From: Sindora glabra
Lineage: Eukaryota > Streptophyta > Magnoliopsida > Fabales > Fabaceae
NCBI GenBank assembly: GCA_020226215.1
Contig: CM035236.1
Coordinates: forward strand, 59,935,809-59,999,808
Length of the DNA: 64,000 nt
Reading direction: 5' to 3'
Part shown: piece by piece, positions 26,641 through 38,252 of the stretch
How the letters are laid out: each line of letters opens with the position of its first letter
Numbering within the stretch: the first letter of the stretch is position 1
Program-made: the position numbers and the translations under genes
The notes under the pieces: generated by a model
What the model was told of the DNA's origin: nothing
Database searches by the model: none
What the model saw: the letters and a program-made list of their open reading frames with translations, nothing else

Positions 26641-27480
26641 TCAAAAGTGATCCACTCTGCCTCTTGCAACTTCAGCAGCAGGGAATATAGGAGCCCCAAA
26701 TTCATAATTGACTACTGAGATAGACCAACAAGTCTGATGAATTTTTATTGTGGTTATGTTTTCGACCGTCCATGGTTTACTTTCTATTTGCTGTGTGTTC
26801 ACTGACCTAATTTCGGAACAATGCATATTGAAATGAACTGCACCTCTTACATGAAATGGCTTAAAACATTATCTTACTTTACTTTCAAATAATTGTTTAA
26901 ACGGTGTTTGAATTGAAATCAAAGAAGATTTCATTTTATTTACAACTTTTGTTTTAACTACAATTGTGTCATAATAAAATTCATTAATTTATCAAAAAAT
27001 TTCACTAAAATTTATTTTATTTAGTATAAAATACATGTTATCTAAAAATTTTAAACTCATTCTAATATTTTATCTATAATAATGCCATCAAAATTTATCA
27101 TTTAATTAAATTTTATACATTTTCAATATATTCTAAATTAAAAAAATTATTTACAAATGAATTAAAATTATTATCTTTTATATAGTTCCCAGACAATCAA
27201 ATTCATTGGATTCACAAATAAGTTAATACCATTTCTATTAAAATGAATTAAATTCAATTCTTAAAAAAAAAAAATTGATTTAAAACAAAATATTTCATTC
27301 GGTTCGTGTACTCTGTATTTCTTGACAAATTTGAAATCTGACCTTCCCTTAGGACTTGAATTTTTTGGGATCTTAATCGAAGCTTTAAGTGTCCCCCATT
27401 TATACTTGGATGAAATAGAGGCCCCTTCTTTGTATGCAGTCGAATGGATTCTACCACGACATGTTTTTATTCCCCCGCTG
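26641..27480. other. Unassigned stretch beside a LINE end
   Basis: It contains a 61-codon minus-strand open frame (26641-26826) of no recognised family and, at 27260-27480, sequence that is probably the 3' untranslated end of the LINE to the right. A(n)-rich sequence at 27262-27273 lies on the plus strand, so it is not a LINE poly(A) tail. Confidence 0.35.
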
Positions 27481-28440
27481 TTGTGCTTAAAAGGTAAGGC
27501 CTGGGAGAAAAAAAACAGAACAACTAGCAAATACACAGAAACGCCTTGGAGGGGAGGATCCCAAAACTTGAACTCCACCAAGCAACAAGTCACTTCCTTG
27601 GCAAGAAATCAGCAGAGCAACCCAATTCCGGATCAGATGAAATAATGGTTCCATATTGATTGCTGTGAATGTTGGACTTATTTGTCATCTTTAAAGCATC
27701 CTGAGAATCAGATTCACATATGAGACTACAAATACCGGACTCTAAGCCGCTTCCACCTTCCGAATACCAAGGAATTCCCTGCCAGAGGATTGGAGGGAAA
27801 CCCCGTAGAACCCAAGAAACCGAGCACCCATCTACCATTCAAATCCTAGATAATTTCACCAATGCCAGCCCGTCCAGGGTCCTGTGATGTCATACGAGTT
27901 TCAGTATGCAGATCAGACTACGAAAAGCAATACAAATTCTTAACGGTCCTGAGTAGGCCTCCAAATACTGTAGAACAACATCAACTAGGAGGAATTTGAA
28001 TCCAAGGCCCTTCAAATTCCTCTTTCTCCAAACCCACCAAGGGGTGCATAACAGGACATGACCTACCCTGTTATTGCACACGAAGGCGAGAATCAAGAGA
28101 AAACCTTTCCGAGAAGACAAAAAGAAATCAGGGCTAGTGAGCAGACCAACAGCCTCCCAGATCTCCGTTTCCCTCCAGCAGTCATGAATGCAATGAAGCA
28201 AAAATTCCTCATGCAAATCACACTGCAGGCACAAGGGAGAATGAACCATATTACAATGGTGGAGAAAAGACCTTGTAGGCATCACACTAAGTAAGGCAAG
28301 ACAAAGAAAGAATCAGGAAATTTTAATTTCCAGACCCAATTCCAACTATCCAAGTCAATCTCTCTCTTATGGCCTTTCATCAGCCATTGATAACCCCGTC
28401 TAGCATTGTAAACACCAAACGATATATTCAATCAGGTAAA
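27480..28440 (-). pseudogene. LINE (L1-type) ORF2 C-terminal fragment
   Basis: Reading the minus strand downward from 28440: YNARRGYQWLMKG and WNWVWKLKFP, then the zinc-binding reverse-transcriptase domain MPTRSFLHHCNMVHSPLC with C-x2-C and HCIHDC (about 28285-28140). An RNase H-like domain follows: DPGRAGIGEII, a stop, DLNGRWVLGFLG, then LICESDSQDAL with the active-site acidic residues, and ADFL. The end is KFWDPPLQGVSVYLL near 27500. This order is that of the C-terminal half of plant L1-type LINEs with an RNase H domain. Endonuclease and polymerase parts are absent, and stops and frameshifts split it, so it is a 5'-truncated dead copy. Confidence 0.8.
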
Positions 28441-28617
28441 ATGGTCTAAAACACCTCATATATAAGGAAGAGGAATACTCTTTATACATGCATTTATGTC
28501 CTCACTAAGCCCATCATTTATAGGGGGAAAAAAATTCAGTAACCTTTGGAAAGAAAGATGTGTCTAGTAGTTTAGATAGATTGACCTTATCAATGCCATT
28601 ATTTAGTAGTTTACCAT

Positions 28618-29206
28618 TGTTGTACATTGAGCAGTATTTCAAAAGACTAAATCCTATATCAGATAAATTATACCTTAAAAAAAGTTTTACATATGAGACT
28701 TCTCTCTTATATAAAGTGACAAGCGCACGCACATGAGGTGAGCCAAAATTAGTGTAAAACGGTGGATTTGTACCCCTATGCACAAATAACACATGAGATC
28801 AAGTCCAAGCCCGTTTTTGCAAAATCAAAATTAAAATAATTTTTATTTGAAATATCAACATTAGCCCTAGTAAAAATTGAAATGTCAACGTATTTATTTG
28901 AATATTTAATTCTTAATAGCTATTTTAACATTTATTTTTCAATAGTTATATTTCTTAACTACGATTCCTCTCATTTTACAAAATACTCATCTACAATAAC
29001 CTTATCTACAAACATTCTTCTTTTACTTCATGGGTTTCATTTTCCTACTACCTACAACTTGTCCTAATCTTGCACTTTTAGGATAGACAAATCTGTTAAA
29101 TCCTGGGGGAATTATTAATTCAAGTTCCACACGAAAGATTCGGATAATTCCTTAAGGATAGTAATTTGCATCATGCCTCAAACTGCACATACATATTTTA
29201 CTAACA
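28618..29206 (+). repeat. 5' LTR of the scrambled copia element
   Basis: It starts TGTTGTACATTGAGCAG and ends TTTTACTAACA. It matches 33953-34669 but lacks about 130 bp of the repeated ...TATTTTCAACGGCTATATTT... tract present in the right copy. No clear primer-binding site follows it. Confidence 0.8.
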
Positions 29207-30190
29207 ATCTTAAGAAATTATCTCTCAAGCACAATCTTAAGAATAATGTCTTTACAGATAAGTTTTCAAAAATAATTTTTGATTCATTATGTTTACAATT
29301 TATATGATGTAATTACTTTGACCATTTTTTTCATTTGTATCTATTATCTAAGATGTAGAATGTTATAATCCATCGTAGGACAACCGTGACTCAATTTCCT
29401 TAACAATTTATAATGAGACCACGTAGATAAATTGAAAGCTTTCAATGATCTTGGGCACTCCCAACATAAGACTTATAGACTTAGGTAAGTAGCTACTTTA
29501 CTCAATTTTTACTCCAATATTAAGATTTTTATTGTTATTACCAATTGGTATATTGGTGTTATAGATGTGCTATGCTGTTGGATCTTGAATCATAATTTAA
29601 AATTTTTATTTTTATTTTTATTTTGGAAGTTATATTGATTAAGAATTTGTTATCATCAGGAAATATTTTTACTATATATATGAACATCACTATCTAGTAA
29701 CTTGCTTCACAATTTCTTGCATGACCTAGCATGTTTAGTTTTTGTTAATAATACATTATACAAAGGTGGAAGAAAAAAAGAATAAAAGTTGCTTTTTAGT
29801 GGTTTTTGATTTCATGTTTAACTTAAATCCTTTGTGACAATTTACATTAATCCTCTATGAAACTTTACTTTATACTTTTGAAGTTTGAAATAATTTTAAA
29901 TTCCTTTTATCTAATGTTTGTGGATTGCTTGAGAAACTTTTATTGAGATCTTAAATGGCATATTTGTGGGGTTATAAACATTAATTAATTAGCATTTTTG
30001 AATTTAATGAATCTTATTTTTCTAATTTTGAAGATGAAGATATTTATGTATAACAAACAAGCTTATATAAGCCCGTGTCAACATATTTACTTATTATTTT
30101 GTTCACTTAATGTGTTTGAATAGGCTTTATATCAATTCGATATGTATTATTAATAAACATGTTAGCCAATATTATTAGTATTTATAAATT
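29207..30190 (+). other. Unrecognised segment in the copia interior
   Basis: About 1 kb between the 5' LTR and the first recognisable pol sequence, where Gag and the integrase core would be expected. No copia domain can be read here. It contains a good splice-donor-like string, TTAGGTAAGTAG, at about 29482. It may be foreign or captured sequence, or simply too decayed to recognise. Confidence 0.35.
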
Positions 30191-30199
30191 CATTCTACA

Positions 30200-30393
30200 T
30201 GTCACTTACAAATAGGATATCCTATAAGAAAACAAGGAAAACACCTTATGAAAGGTTATACACCTAATTTACAATATTTGAAAATATAGGGGTGTCTAAC
30301 TAAAGTTTTATAGCCTAAACCTAAGAAAAAAAATAGGATCAAAAACCTCTAATGTATGTTTGTGGGATATACAAGTAATAGTTTTGTATATAG
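30200..30393 (+). pseudogene. Integrase C-terminal fragment (copia)
   Basis: Frames read NRISYKKTRKTPYE, then a P-K-P-K-K-K stretch and CMFVGYTSNSFVYR, matching the end of copia integrase. The reading continues beyond the solo LTR at 31826 with ETKKS and FFEYIYPL, so the LTR split this region. Confidence 0.6.
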
Positions 30394-31820
30394 TGTTAGT
30401 GTATATGCCCTAAAACCAATCATATTGGTGATTGTAATTTTGAATCATGTTATTTTAATGGCAATTCCAATTATTATATTTATATATATTGTCTACGTAA
30501 TATATTTAATTATGATAATAACCTTAGAATAATTGTATTCTTAAATGTCCCTAGTCATATATCATTATGGATTAGGTTGCTTTGATATGTTAAGAATAGC
30601 ATGTGTGAAGACTTATATGGGATATTAAATTTACACATGAGTACAAGTTAGAGAACTTGTATACTGGACCGACCCATATTAAGAACACTACATGGATCGT
30701 TATATGAGTGTCATGAGTGGATCTTAGTGATCATTATTAATATGGTCCTTTGACCTGAGATCACCAAGGTTCCCTACATGTGAGTTTCATATTTTAATAC
30801 TATTCTATGTCACTAATGGTTGAGTGAATACAAGGGTAAATATTGGATATGTCACATATCATGCGGAGGGGTTTATGTGATCAAGATGGGATTTGTCCCT
30901 TCTATATAACAGGAGTAACATCTATGGGCCCCTTGATTAAGTAAAGCTGAGAAAATGCATGGTCATGCTCAGATGAATTGACATGGGATGTCAATTACAT
31001 TTGTTTCAGTCAGCTTACTTAGGAATCAAGAAACCTTAAGATTGGGCTATACGGGAATGACACGGTCCATGTCTCGTGCTCAATCTAGATGTATAGGACA
31101 AAAGGACATAGGTGATGATCACGTGTAAAGGTTTAGTCAAATCACCGACTTTCTCATTACTTGGGTAACAATGATGTGTTGCTAAACACCAATCATTGTT
31201 TATGATCATTAATATGATCAATGGTCATTGCCAACGTAATGAGAGCCTATAGGGTCGCACACTTAGAGCCTAGTGAATTTGAAATTAATGGACCAAATTA
31301 TTTGGGCTTAATATTTAGGAATTCATGTTATAATTATAAGGCCCAATAGTAAGCCTATAATTGTACATGGAATAAAACCCAAATAGGTTAGGTTTTTCTA
31401 TGCACCTATTTAAATAGGCTTGTTGGGTAATAATTGGATTACTATTATTATTCACGCACCCCAAAAAGGCATAGAAAAATCCTAGCACCTCTCCTTGACC
31501 AAAACCCCTGAAGAGACGTAGCTAGCACTACGAGGTGATTCACAGGTTCGTGTGGATACCATAGAGGTGCAGCCACATTAAACGCTGCACTGGTGATCTG
31601 ATCTTCTAGTTTTCTATTCCGGTTCGTGGTTTGGAGAGCAGATTGGATTGGAAACGGATAAAAGCAGATCGGATTTGCTATGTAGCAGATAGAAGATTTT
31701 TGGCCGAAAGGTATAAACCCTAATCCCTAATCTATGGCGTTCTAAATTCGCATGGATCCTTGGTGGAAATCGTGCAAAATTTTTATTCGGCTGTGCATGT
31801 ATGATGCGCGATTTCCAACA
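30394..31820 (+). mobile_element. Solo LTR, family B, forward copy
   Basis: It runs from TGTTAGTGTATATGCCC to CGCGATTTCCAACA and is flanked by a perfect 5-bp duplication, TATAG (30389-30393 and 31821-31825). It is the forward counterpart of 21184-22742 and is distantly related to the family A copies. It is nested inside the copia element, so it is the later arrival. Confidence 0.9.
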
Positions 31821-31949
31821 TATAGAAGTGATTTGTTTAACTACAATACATTAATAGAGACAAAAAAATCCTAAGTTCTTTGAATACATTTATCCACTAT
31901 GTGATGAAATTCTCATGCAATAAAGACTTTAAATGCACTATAACTGATT

Positions 31950-32860
31950 CAAAATTGACTGATGAAGTTTTGAGAAGAAGTAAAAGACAAAGAAATGAAA
32001 CCTCTTTTGGAAATGATTTTTATGTTTATTATTGATAATGATTCTCAAACATACTTTGAAGCAAAACTTTTGAGAAAGCAATCAAAATGGAACTTGAATC
32101 AATTTCATAAAACCATACTTAGGAACTAGTGGACTTGCCTCTTAGAGCAAAATCAATAAGTTGTAATTTTTTAAAAAAATATATAAAAAAAGAATATTTT
32201 CTTGATGGTTCAATTGAAAAATATAAAGCTCAATTGGTTGTAAAAGATTTTACAAAAAAAAAATATTGATTGCTTCAGTACTTTTGCACAATAATAACGA
32301 GTTTTTCAATTCATATTTTGTTTGCTTTAGGTTCTATTTTCAAATTAGATGCACATCAAATGGATGTGAAAATTACCTTTTGAATGGAGATTCAAAGGAA
32401 GAAACTTATATGGTACAATCTGATAACTGTGAAGTCCTAGGACAGGAACAGAAAATTTACAAACTGAGAAAGTCTTTGTATGGTCTAAAATAAGCTCCTA
32501 AATAGTGGCATGAAAAATTTGATCAAATTTTTTTACATATTAATTTTTATTATGTTGAAGTGGATAAATATGAATGTATAAAATGTGAAAATAATGAATG
32601 CGTGATCATTACCTTATATGTGGATAATATTCTTATTTTTTGCACTAATTTTAATATAAGGTGTGAGAATAAAAAAAATTTAGCCTAAAATTTTGATATG
32701 AAAGGCATGAATGAAGCTAATATTATCTTGAGGATTAGAATCATAAAAAAAGATAATGACATTATGTTGGCTCAACAACATTATATTAAAAAAAAAACTT
32801 CTTAAGAAATTTGGGTACCTAAAGGAAAAGTCTATTAATACTCGTCATGATCCTAATACT
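31950..32860 (+). pseudogene. Copia reverse transcriptase remnant
   Basis: Blocks: RRSKRQRNETSFGNDFYVY, AIKMELESI, LVDLPLRAKSISC, KYKAQLVVKDFT, then in an open stretch (32266-32493) FKLDAHQMDVK-like sequence shifted in frame, GQEQKIYKLRKSLYGLK, the polymerase box region YVDNILIF, and FDMKGMNEANIIL. The usual Y-V-D-D reads Y-V-D-N. Several stops and frameshifts are present. Confidence 0.75.
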
Positions 32861-32874
32861 CATTTAAAGAAAAT

Positions 32875-33310
32875 TTAAGGAATTGTTATATATGTGGTAA
32901 GCTAGAACATTATGCATCTCAATGTGGAAAAAAGGGTGAGAAATGACAATCCTTTAAAACCTAAAGCAAATTTAGGTAAAAATGATAAAAATGACACAAT
33001 TATGGTAGTCATTTCTTAAGCAAATATTGTAGCCAATGTTGAAGATTGGGTTGTAAACTCAAGTGCTACGAGGCACATTTGTATTAATAGAAAAGCCTTC
33101 ACCTCTTACTCACCAATAGGAGATGAAAAAGATTTGATTTAGCTTGGAGATTCAAGAACTATAAAAGTTCTTGAAAAAGGTAAAATACTTCTAAAACTTA
33201 CATCTAGTAATACTCTAACTTTAGGTGATGTTCTACATGTGCTAATATTAGAGAAAGTTTAATCTGTACATCTTTACTAAAAAAAATTGGGATTAAAGTA
33301 TCTTTTAAAT
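32875..33310 (+). pseudogene. Displaced Gag zinc knuckle and protease (copia)
   Basis: RNCYICGKLEHYASQCGKKG is a complete C-x2-C-x4-H-x4-C zinc knuckle, although the expected glycine before the histidine is glutamate. It is followed by the protease motif DWVVNSSATRHIC (usual D-S-G-A-T reads N-S-S-A-T) and LGDSRTIKVLEKGKILLKL. These pieces belong at the start of a copia polyprotein but here lie after the reverse transcriptase. Confidence 0.75.
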
Positions 33311-33600
33311 ATGACTAGAATAATGAAATACCTAATTAATTATGATATTTTGCATAAATAGATTTCTTACTGTATAAGAAGGATACAATAATGCTAATTA
33401 GATCTCTAATTCAAATGAGACAAAATCTACTAATGATTATGTGTTCACCTTTAGTGGTGATACAGTGACTTAGAAATTATCTAAGCAAATAATTATAACT
33501 ATATCTACCATTGAGTCAAAGTTTGTGACTCTTGAGATGGTTGGAGGTGAAGCTAAGTGGATAAATAAACAATTATAGCTATATACACCTAATAGATTCA
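33310..33600 (+). pseudogene. Copia RNase H remnant
   Basis: The frame gives RIMKYLINYDI, then NWISNSNETKSTNDYVF, GDTVT, KLSKQIITISTIESKFVTLE and VGGEAKWI, matching the copia RNase H. It is fused directly to the displaced protease piece. Stops interrupt it. Confidence 0.7.
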
Positions 33601-33952
33601 CCTATTGATTGTGGAGTGAGACCGCTCTTATAAGATACTAACAAGATCTCTAAAGCATTCATAAACTACCACGCATGCACATAGCCTATTAGCACAAAAT
33701 CGTATTAGACAAGAAAATGATTTACCAATGTAAATTAATTGATGAAATTGTTATTTTATAATGAGATTATCGATTCATAGAAACTAATTATTTCATTGGT
33801 AACTCTATAAAATATATCTTTCTCTTTCAAAATTTAGTTCATAGTTTATAAAGACACCAAATCAATTATTTATATTTATTTTAGAACCCAACGAAGATTC
33901 TTTACCTATTTTTTTATTTTCTTTTATAAGTCTTTTGAAATATGTGGGGGAT

Positions 33953-34669
33953 TGTTATATGCTAAGTAGTATTTCAAAAGATTAAGTTTCAAATCAGGTT
34001 CAAGAAAAGGTTTATATAAAAGACTTCTATTTTATGTAAAGTGACAAAAAAAGAAAGTGCCAGGCTCGCGGGCATGAGATAGGCCAAAGTTAGTGTAAAA
34101 TAGTAGATTTGCCCCTTACGTGTGAATAACACATGACGTTAGGCCCAAGCTTGTTTTTGCAAAACCAAAATTAAAATGATTTTTATTTTTACAAAATCTT
34201 ACACTTATTTGAGAAACTAGATTTTAACTCTAATAAAAATTGAAATGTCAACATATTTATTTGAACATTTAATTCTCAACGGCTATTTCCTAATGACTAT
34301 TTAAACACTTATTTTTAATAATTATTTTAACATTTATTTCCTAACAAGTATATTTTCAATAGTTATATTTTCAATTGCTATATTTCGACAACTATATTTT
34401 CAACGGCTATATTTCTCAGTCTATAAATAGTATACAATTTCTCTCATTTTATACAATACTCGTCTACAATAACCTTTTCTATAAATACTCTTCTCTTATT
34501 TGTTGGGTTTCATTTTCCTACTACCTACATCCTATCCTGGTCATATAATTTCAGGACAAACAAATTTGTTGAATCTTGGAGGAATTACCAATTCAAACTC
34601 CATACAAGAGATTCAAATAATTCCTTGAAGATAATGACATGTATCGTGCATATCCATATTTTACTAACA
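33953..34669 (+). repeat. 3' LTR of the scrambled copia element
   Basis: It starts TGTTATATGCTAAGTAG right after the polypurine tract and ends TTTTACTAACA. It is about 130 bp longer than the left copy because of an internal (TATTTTCAACGGC)-like repeat. A plus-strand TATA-like CTATAAATAG lies at about 34421-34430. Confidence 0.8.
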
Positions 34670-34674
34670 ACCAT

Positions 34675-37142
34675 TTGTTTGACTAAGATACTTCAGTTCT
34701 CTTTATTGAAAAGCCCAACATCACGTTGCTCTAACAGCCCCTTCAATTCCCTAAACGATAAAAACTATTCATGCATGATGCAGTTTCCTCCACCCAAGAA
34801 CTTAAGCTACTTGAATGAATAACTTTATGTGAAGTGTCAGAGCCTCGTTTGTGTGTACGAAAATATAATGAGTGATGACATCTTTTGATGCGTAGTGCCG
34901 CTGCCTCAGAAAGTTTTTGAAGAAATCATGGCATATATATGCGCGCGCGTGAAAGGTGAAAAATGGGGAAGGGGTAAAAGGAAATTTCTTCGATCAAAGA
35001 AAAAAAAAAAACACACACACACACATACACATGCACACACGCACACAGAGAGCATTTTAACAGGTAGTAGGGTTTTTTAAAGTCTCGTGGTAACTTGATG
35101 TTCTTTTTTTTTTTTTTTTTTTGACAAATGGCAAATAATTTGTAGTAGTCACGTTTCTAAACAAGATAAATATTTTCTTAAAATTAAGTATCAAATTGAG
35201 AGAATAGTGTTTGTGGTAGTATGTGAGATAGTGTGTGACTATTATTACTCTAAAATACTCCATATCTGAATGGCATCACCAGAAAGTTTCCAGATGCTTA
35301 ACTATTGGATGATGGAGAAACTGCCATGCTTAGGTTTATTACAACTTTAAGGTTTGAGAAGCGTGTTGCCTAGCAGGCTAAACCAGGCAACTTCCACTTT
35401 CAGAGACAAATCATCCATCAATTGCAAGCTAGACTTCACAGATGAGTTTAATTGTTTCGGCAGTGCTACTTGTCTTTGCTTATATATTAGGTATATTACT
35501 AATAAAATTCCAATTAGCTATATTCCAATAAAAATTATTAGGCATTCACAGAGTGATGATATATATTATATTGAAGGTTTAAATTTCTCCCTTCATAGCA
35601 AACAACTTACCAAATGGTTCTTAATAAAAGATCTATGAAATATAACGCATGATTTTGTCTCATACTCATTCTATCAGAGGTTCAAGCCTTGCATATCAGG
35701 GTAAGCTTGTTACCTCATGTTTTAATTTTATGACAATCTCTGAATAATTAGTTGTGTTATACCTGAAGCCACAACAGGTTTTATTCCTCATATAACTTCT
35801 GGTTTAATCAGAAAAGACAGCAAGTCCAAAGACGCATCTTGTCAACGTATGGTGTTCTTGTGTAAGTTTGAGCCTTTCCTCTCGAGTTTTCAGTTCTCCT
35901 CAACAGAGACAGTGAAATTGAAACTCACTAAAGCCTAATTCATGAATGGTGTTTGGATAACTGTTCATGCAGCTAAGCTAATCTAGCACAAACTTTCTGC
36001 AAAGCTATAATTCCATAATAGTAACTTCTGTTATCGAGTACAACACAGTCCATTTTCATAGTAATTCAACTCAACATCCCCATAAGTTTCTCATTCTAAA
36101 AGGTAATAAGACACCAATTGTAAGTGGAAATTTAGTAGAAGTACAAGACTACGTTTGGGGACTAATAACATGAAAAATACCAGACACTAGACAGCACACT
36201 ACAGATCCAAGAGTGATAATGTCCAAAAGTAGCATACTTTCCTCTTGTATTTTTGTCCTTCTCAATTGTTTCAGTGTGTGAAATCTTTAAGTGTATGATG
36301 ATTGGTCTTCTTTGTGTTGCTATGATTTCAATTTTTATGTCTGCAACTTGTTCCCCCCTTCTCAAACTCCAGTTTTTCCACAATGTGTTTACTATCACTT
36401 GATACCTGCCATTCTTCTCTTTGTATATTGCTCTCCACTTGCATCGTCATCTTGATTGCCAAGGATGAAGCAGCAACATTTTGTAGCAGAGGGGGCCGGT
36501 AGGTACCATTTTTGCAAGCCAATGGGAAGCCTCAAAGTAAGTTGCAAGTGCAACTTCAAGAGGAGGATAAATTCACTGCCTGAGAGAAGGATTTGGATTC
36601 CTCTAAAGTGCAAGATGCATTTTATGCCACATCCCAGCCCTCAATGAAAAAATCAAAGGTTTAGAATTTAATAAAGAATAATGAATTAAAAAAATCAATT
36701 TTAAATTTGCAACTAACCACTCCCTTGATTAGAAAATCAAGGTTGGGATGTGACACGTTACCGTTTAAAGTGCATCTTACAATTTAGAAAAATTTAATCC
36801 CTAAGAGTAGATTATAGCTGAAAATCCTCTCTCTGCCACATTTGATTCAAATCGAATGTCTGTGTGGGCACATACCCACTTACTTATCGGAGCTGTCTGT
36901 CTCTCATCAATCTTAAATGTTCCTAAACCCTTCAAGCATAATGGTCATTACATTTAAGCTGCATCCCTTGCTACAGAGGCTCAACCTCACATATCCACAA
37001 CAGTTTCCATCTACAGCAATATAGTTTTCTTCCATAAAAATATGGACTCACACAAAGATCAAGATATCCATAATCAAGAGTTTGTAAATTCATCCATGCC
37101 TGCTCTCCAACTCGCACTCTGAAGCTGAAAGGGCCGGAGACA
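34675..37142. other. Intergenic DNA, simple repeats, no certain gene
   Basis: It holds an A-run followed by an (AC)n tract (35000-35045) and a 19-base T-run (35104-35122). Open frames at 36162-36647 overlap on both strands without a recognisable product. The part nearest 37142 probably includes the 3' untranslated region of the nuclease gene. Confidence 0.4.
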
Positions 37143-38141
37143 TCAATTTTGTAGTTTCCCATGTATTTCCCGCATCAACAACCTTGAATTATCAACAATG
37201 TGCTTACTTTCGTAAATTATATATGGACATAATTCATGCCTTGGAGCTGGAATTAGTGGTTTTAAATCAATAAAGGGGTTCGTTATAGCATTCTTAGTAT
37301 ACATATCTCTTGCTGGCTGGACATGCTTCCACCAGAAATCTGACAGTGCCATTTTTATTATATCCCAATACAGTGCTTCACGATGTAATCTGAACAGACT
37401 GCTACCATTAGGAGTCCAAACATAAAAATCCATCCAGTCGCTTCCTAGAATTTCCATTAAACCCTGAGCTTGAGGTATATAGTAAAGCGGGATGCGAGAC
37501 CAAGGAAAAGCTTTACCCACTTCCCCCTTAAAAAAAGGACACTTTATCTCTAGTACTCCACGACAAGGCAACTCATACACCAACCTGTCAACAACACCAT
37601 CTGGTGAAGCAGCTAACCAATCACCTTCTGAGCTACCACTGTACACCTGAAATTCAGGAAACAAGACAGTATTTCCAGTTATCAGCTTGTATCTTTCAAG
37701 TGCTTCCTCTTCTTTAATATTGCTCCAACAAGTAGCAAGGTTGCCAGAGAATGGTTCAATTGCACCAACTTTCTCCAACCACAGCTGCACCCTTCGTCTG
37801 GGAAAAAATCCAATAGCCTGAGCAAAGGTACTAGCTGTCAGTTTGTGCTTCCTGAGTTTTTGCCAGTTTTTGAACCAATGTTGAAGACCACTTGCTTGAT
37901 GTACCGAATAAGTGTCACCAGATGTATATTTCAATAGACTGCCAACCTGTCCCAAATTTCTGGAAGGGTTATGGGAAGTATAGTTGCTGTTACTAGGCCC
38001 TTGAATACCTAATTCTGAAGTTTGACAGGTATAATTTCTTGAATAGCTCAAATATGCATCAGGTGCGCCTGTATAACATCTAACTGAGTGCTTGTAGTAA
38101 TGCAGCCAAACCAAAACACGGGATGAAGAAGTAGGCTCCAT
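37143..38141 (-). CDS. YqaJ/lambda-exonuclease-family nuclease
   Basis: A single uninterrupted frame of 332 codons. The C-terminal two thirds has the fold signature of the YqaJ viral-recombinase/lambda exonuclease group of restriction-endonuclease-like enzymes: LTASTFAQAIGF (101-112), an E-rich helix EEEALERY (144-151), ASPDG with the metal-binding aspartate (D181), LEIKCPF with the E-x-K pair (E198, K200) and YIPQAQG (221-227) with the conserved glutamine. The family degrades DNA ends with divalent metal; the plant members are nuclear-coded proteins of uncertain role. The first 80 residues are rich in Ser, Tyr and Arg with few acidic residues, compatible with an organelle transit peptide (inference). 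The chosen ATG lies one base after a splice-acceptor-like CTTTAACAG, so a 5' leader intron is likely. It looks intact and functional. Confidence 0.85.
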   Translation of the reverse strand: MEPTSSSRVLVWLHYYKHSVRCYTGAPDAYLSYSRNYTCQTSELGIQGPSNSNYTSHNPSRNLGQVGSLLKYTSGDTYSVHQASGLQHWFKNWQKLRKHKLTASTFAQAIGFFPRRRVQLWLEKVGAIEPFSGNLATCWSNIKEEEALERYKLITGNTVLFPEFQVYSGSSEGDWLAASPDGVVDRLVYELPCRGVLEIKCPFFKGEVGKAFPWSRIPLYYIPQAQGLMEILGSDWMDFYVWTPNGSSLFRLHREALYWDIIKMALSDFWWKHVQPARDMYTKNAITNPFIDLKPLIPAPRHELCPYIIYESKHIVDNSRLLMREIHGKLQN

Positions 38142-38252
38142 ACTGTTAAAGAAGAGAAGACATCACTTGAGTTACAGAAATAGACTAGACAAGAAAAATT
38201 AATTTAAATTTAAAATAAATAAATAACACTTAAAAAAACAATATTAAAGAAG

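Larger units (their letters stand above)
28618..34669 (+). mobile_element. Ty1/copia element with scrambled domains
   Basis: Two LTRs (28618-29206 and 33953-34669), a perfect 5-bp duplication ACCAT (28613-28617 and 34670-34674) and a polypurine tract TGTGGGGG before the right LTR define one insertion. Removing the solo LTR at 30394-31820 leaves about 4.6 kb. Recognisable pieces, in order, are the integrase C-terminus, reverse transcriptase, Gag zinc knuckle plus protease, and RNase H. The normal copia order is Gag, protease, integrase, RT, RNase H; here the Gag-protease piece lies between RT and RNase H and the integrase core is missing. The style of the RT and linker suggests the Tork group. 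All frames are broken. Confidence 0.85.

Noticed and set aside
34895..35080. 61-codon open frame with a His/Thr run
   Set aside because: The run is only the translation of an (AC)n microsatellite.
35676..35710. GGTTCAAGCCTTGC resembling a tRNA T-arm
   Set aside because: No acceptor, D-arm or anticodon arm can be paired at the right distance.
36162..36647. Four overlapping open frames on both strands
   Set aside because: They overlap in several frames, show no family motif and have no splice context that favours one of them.
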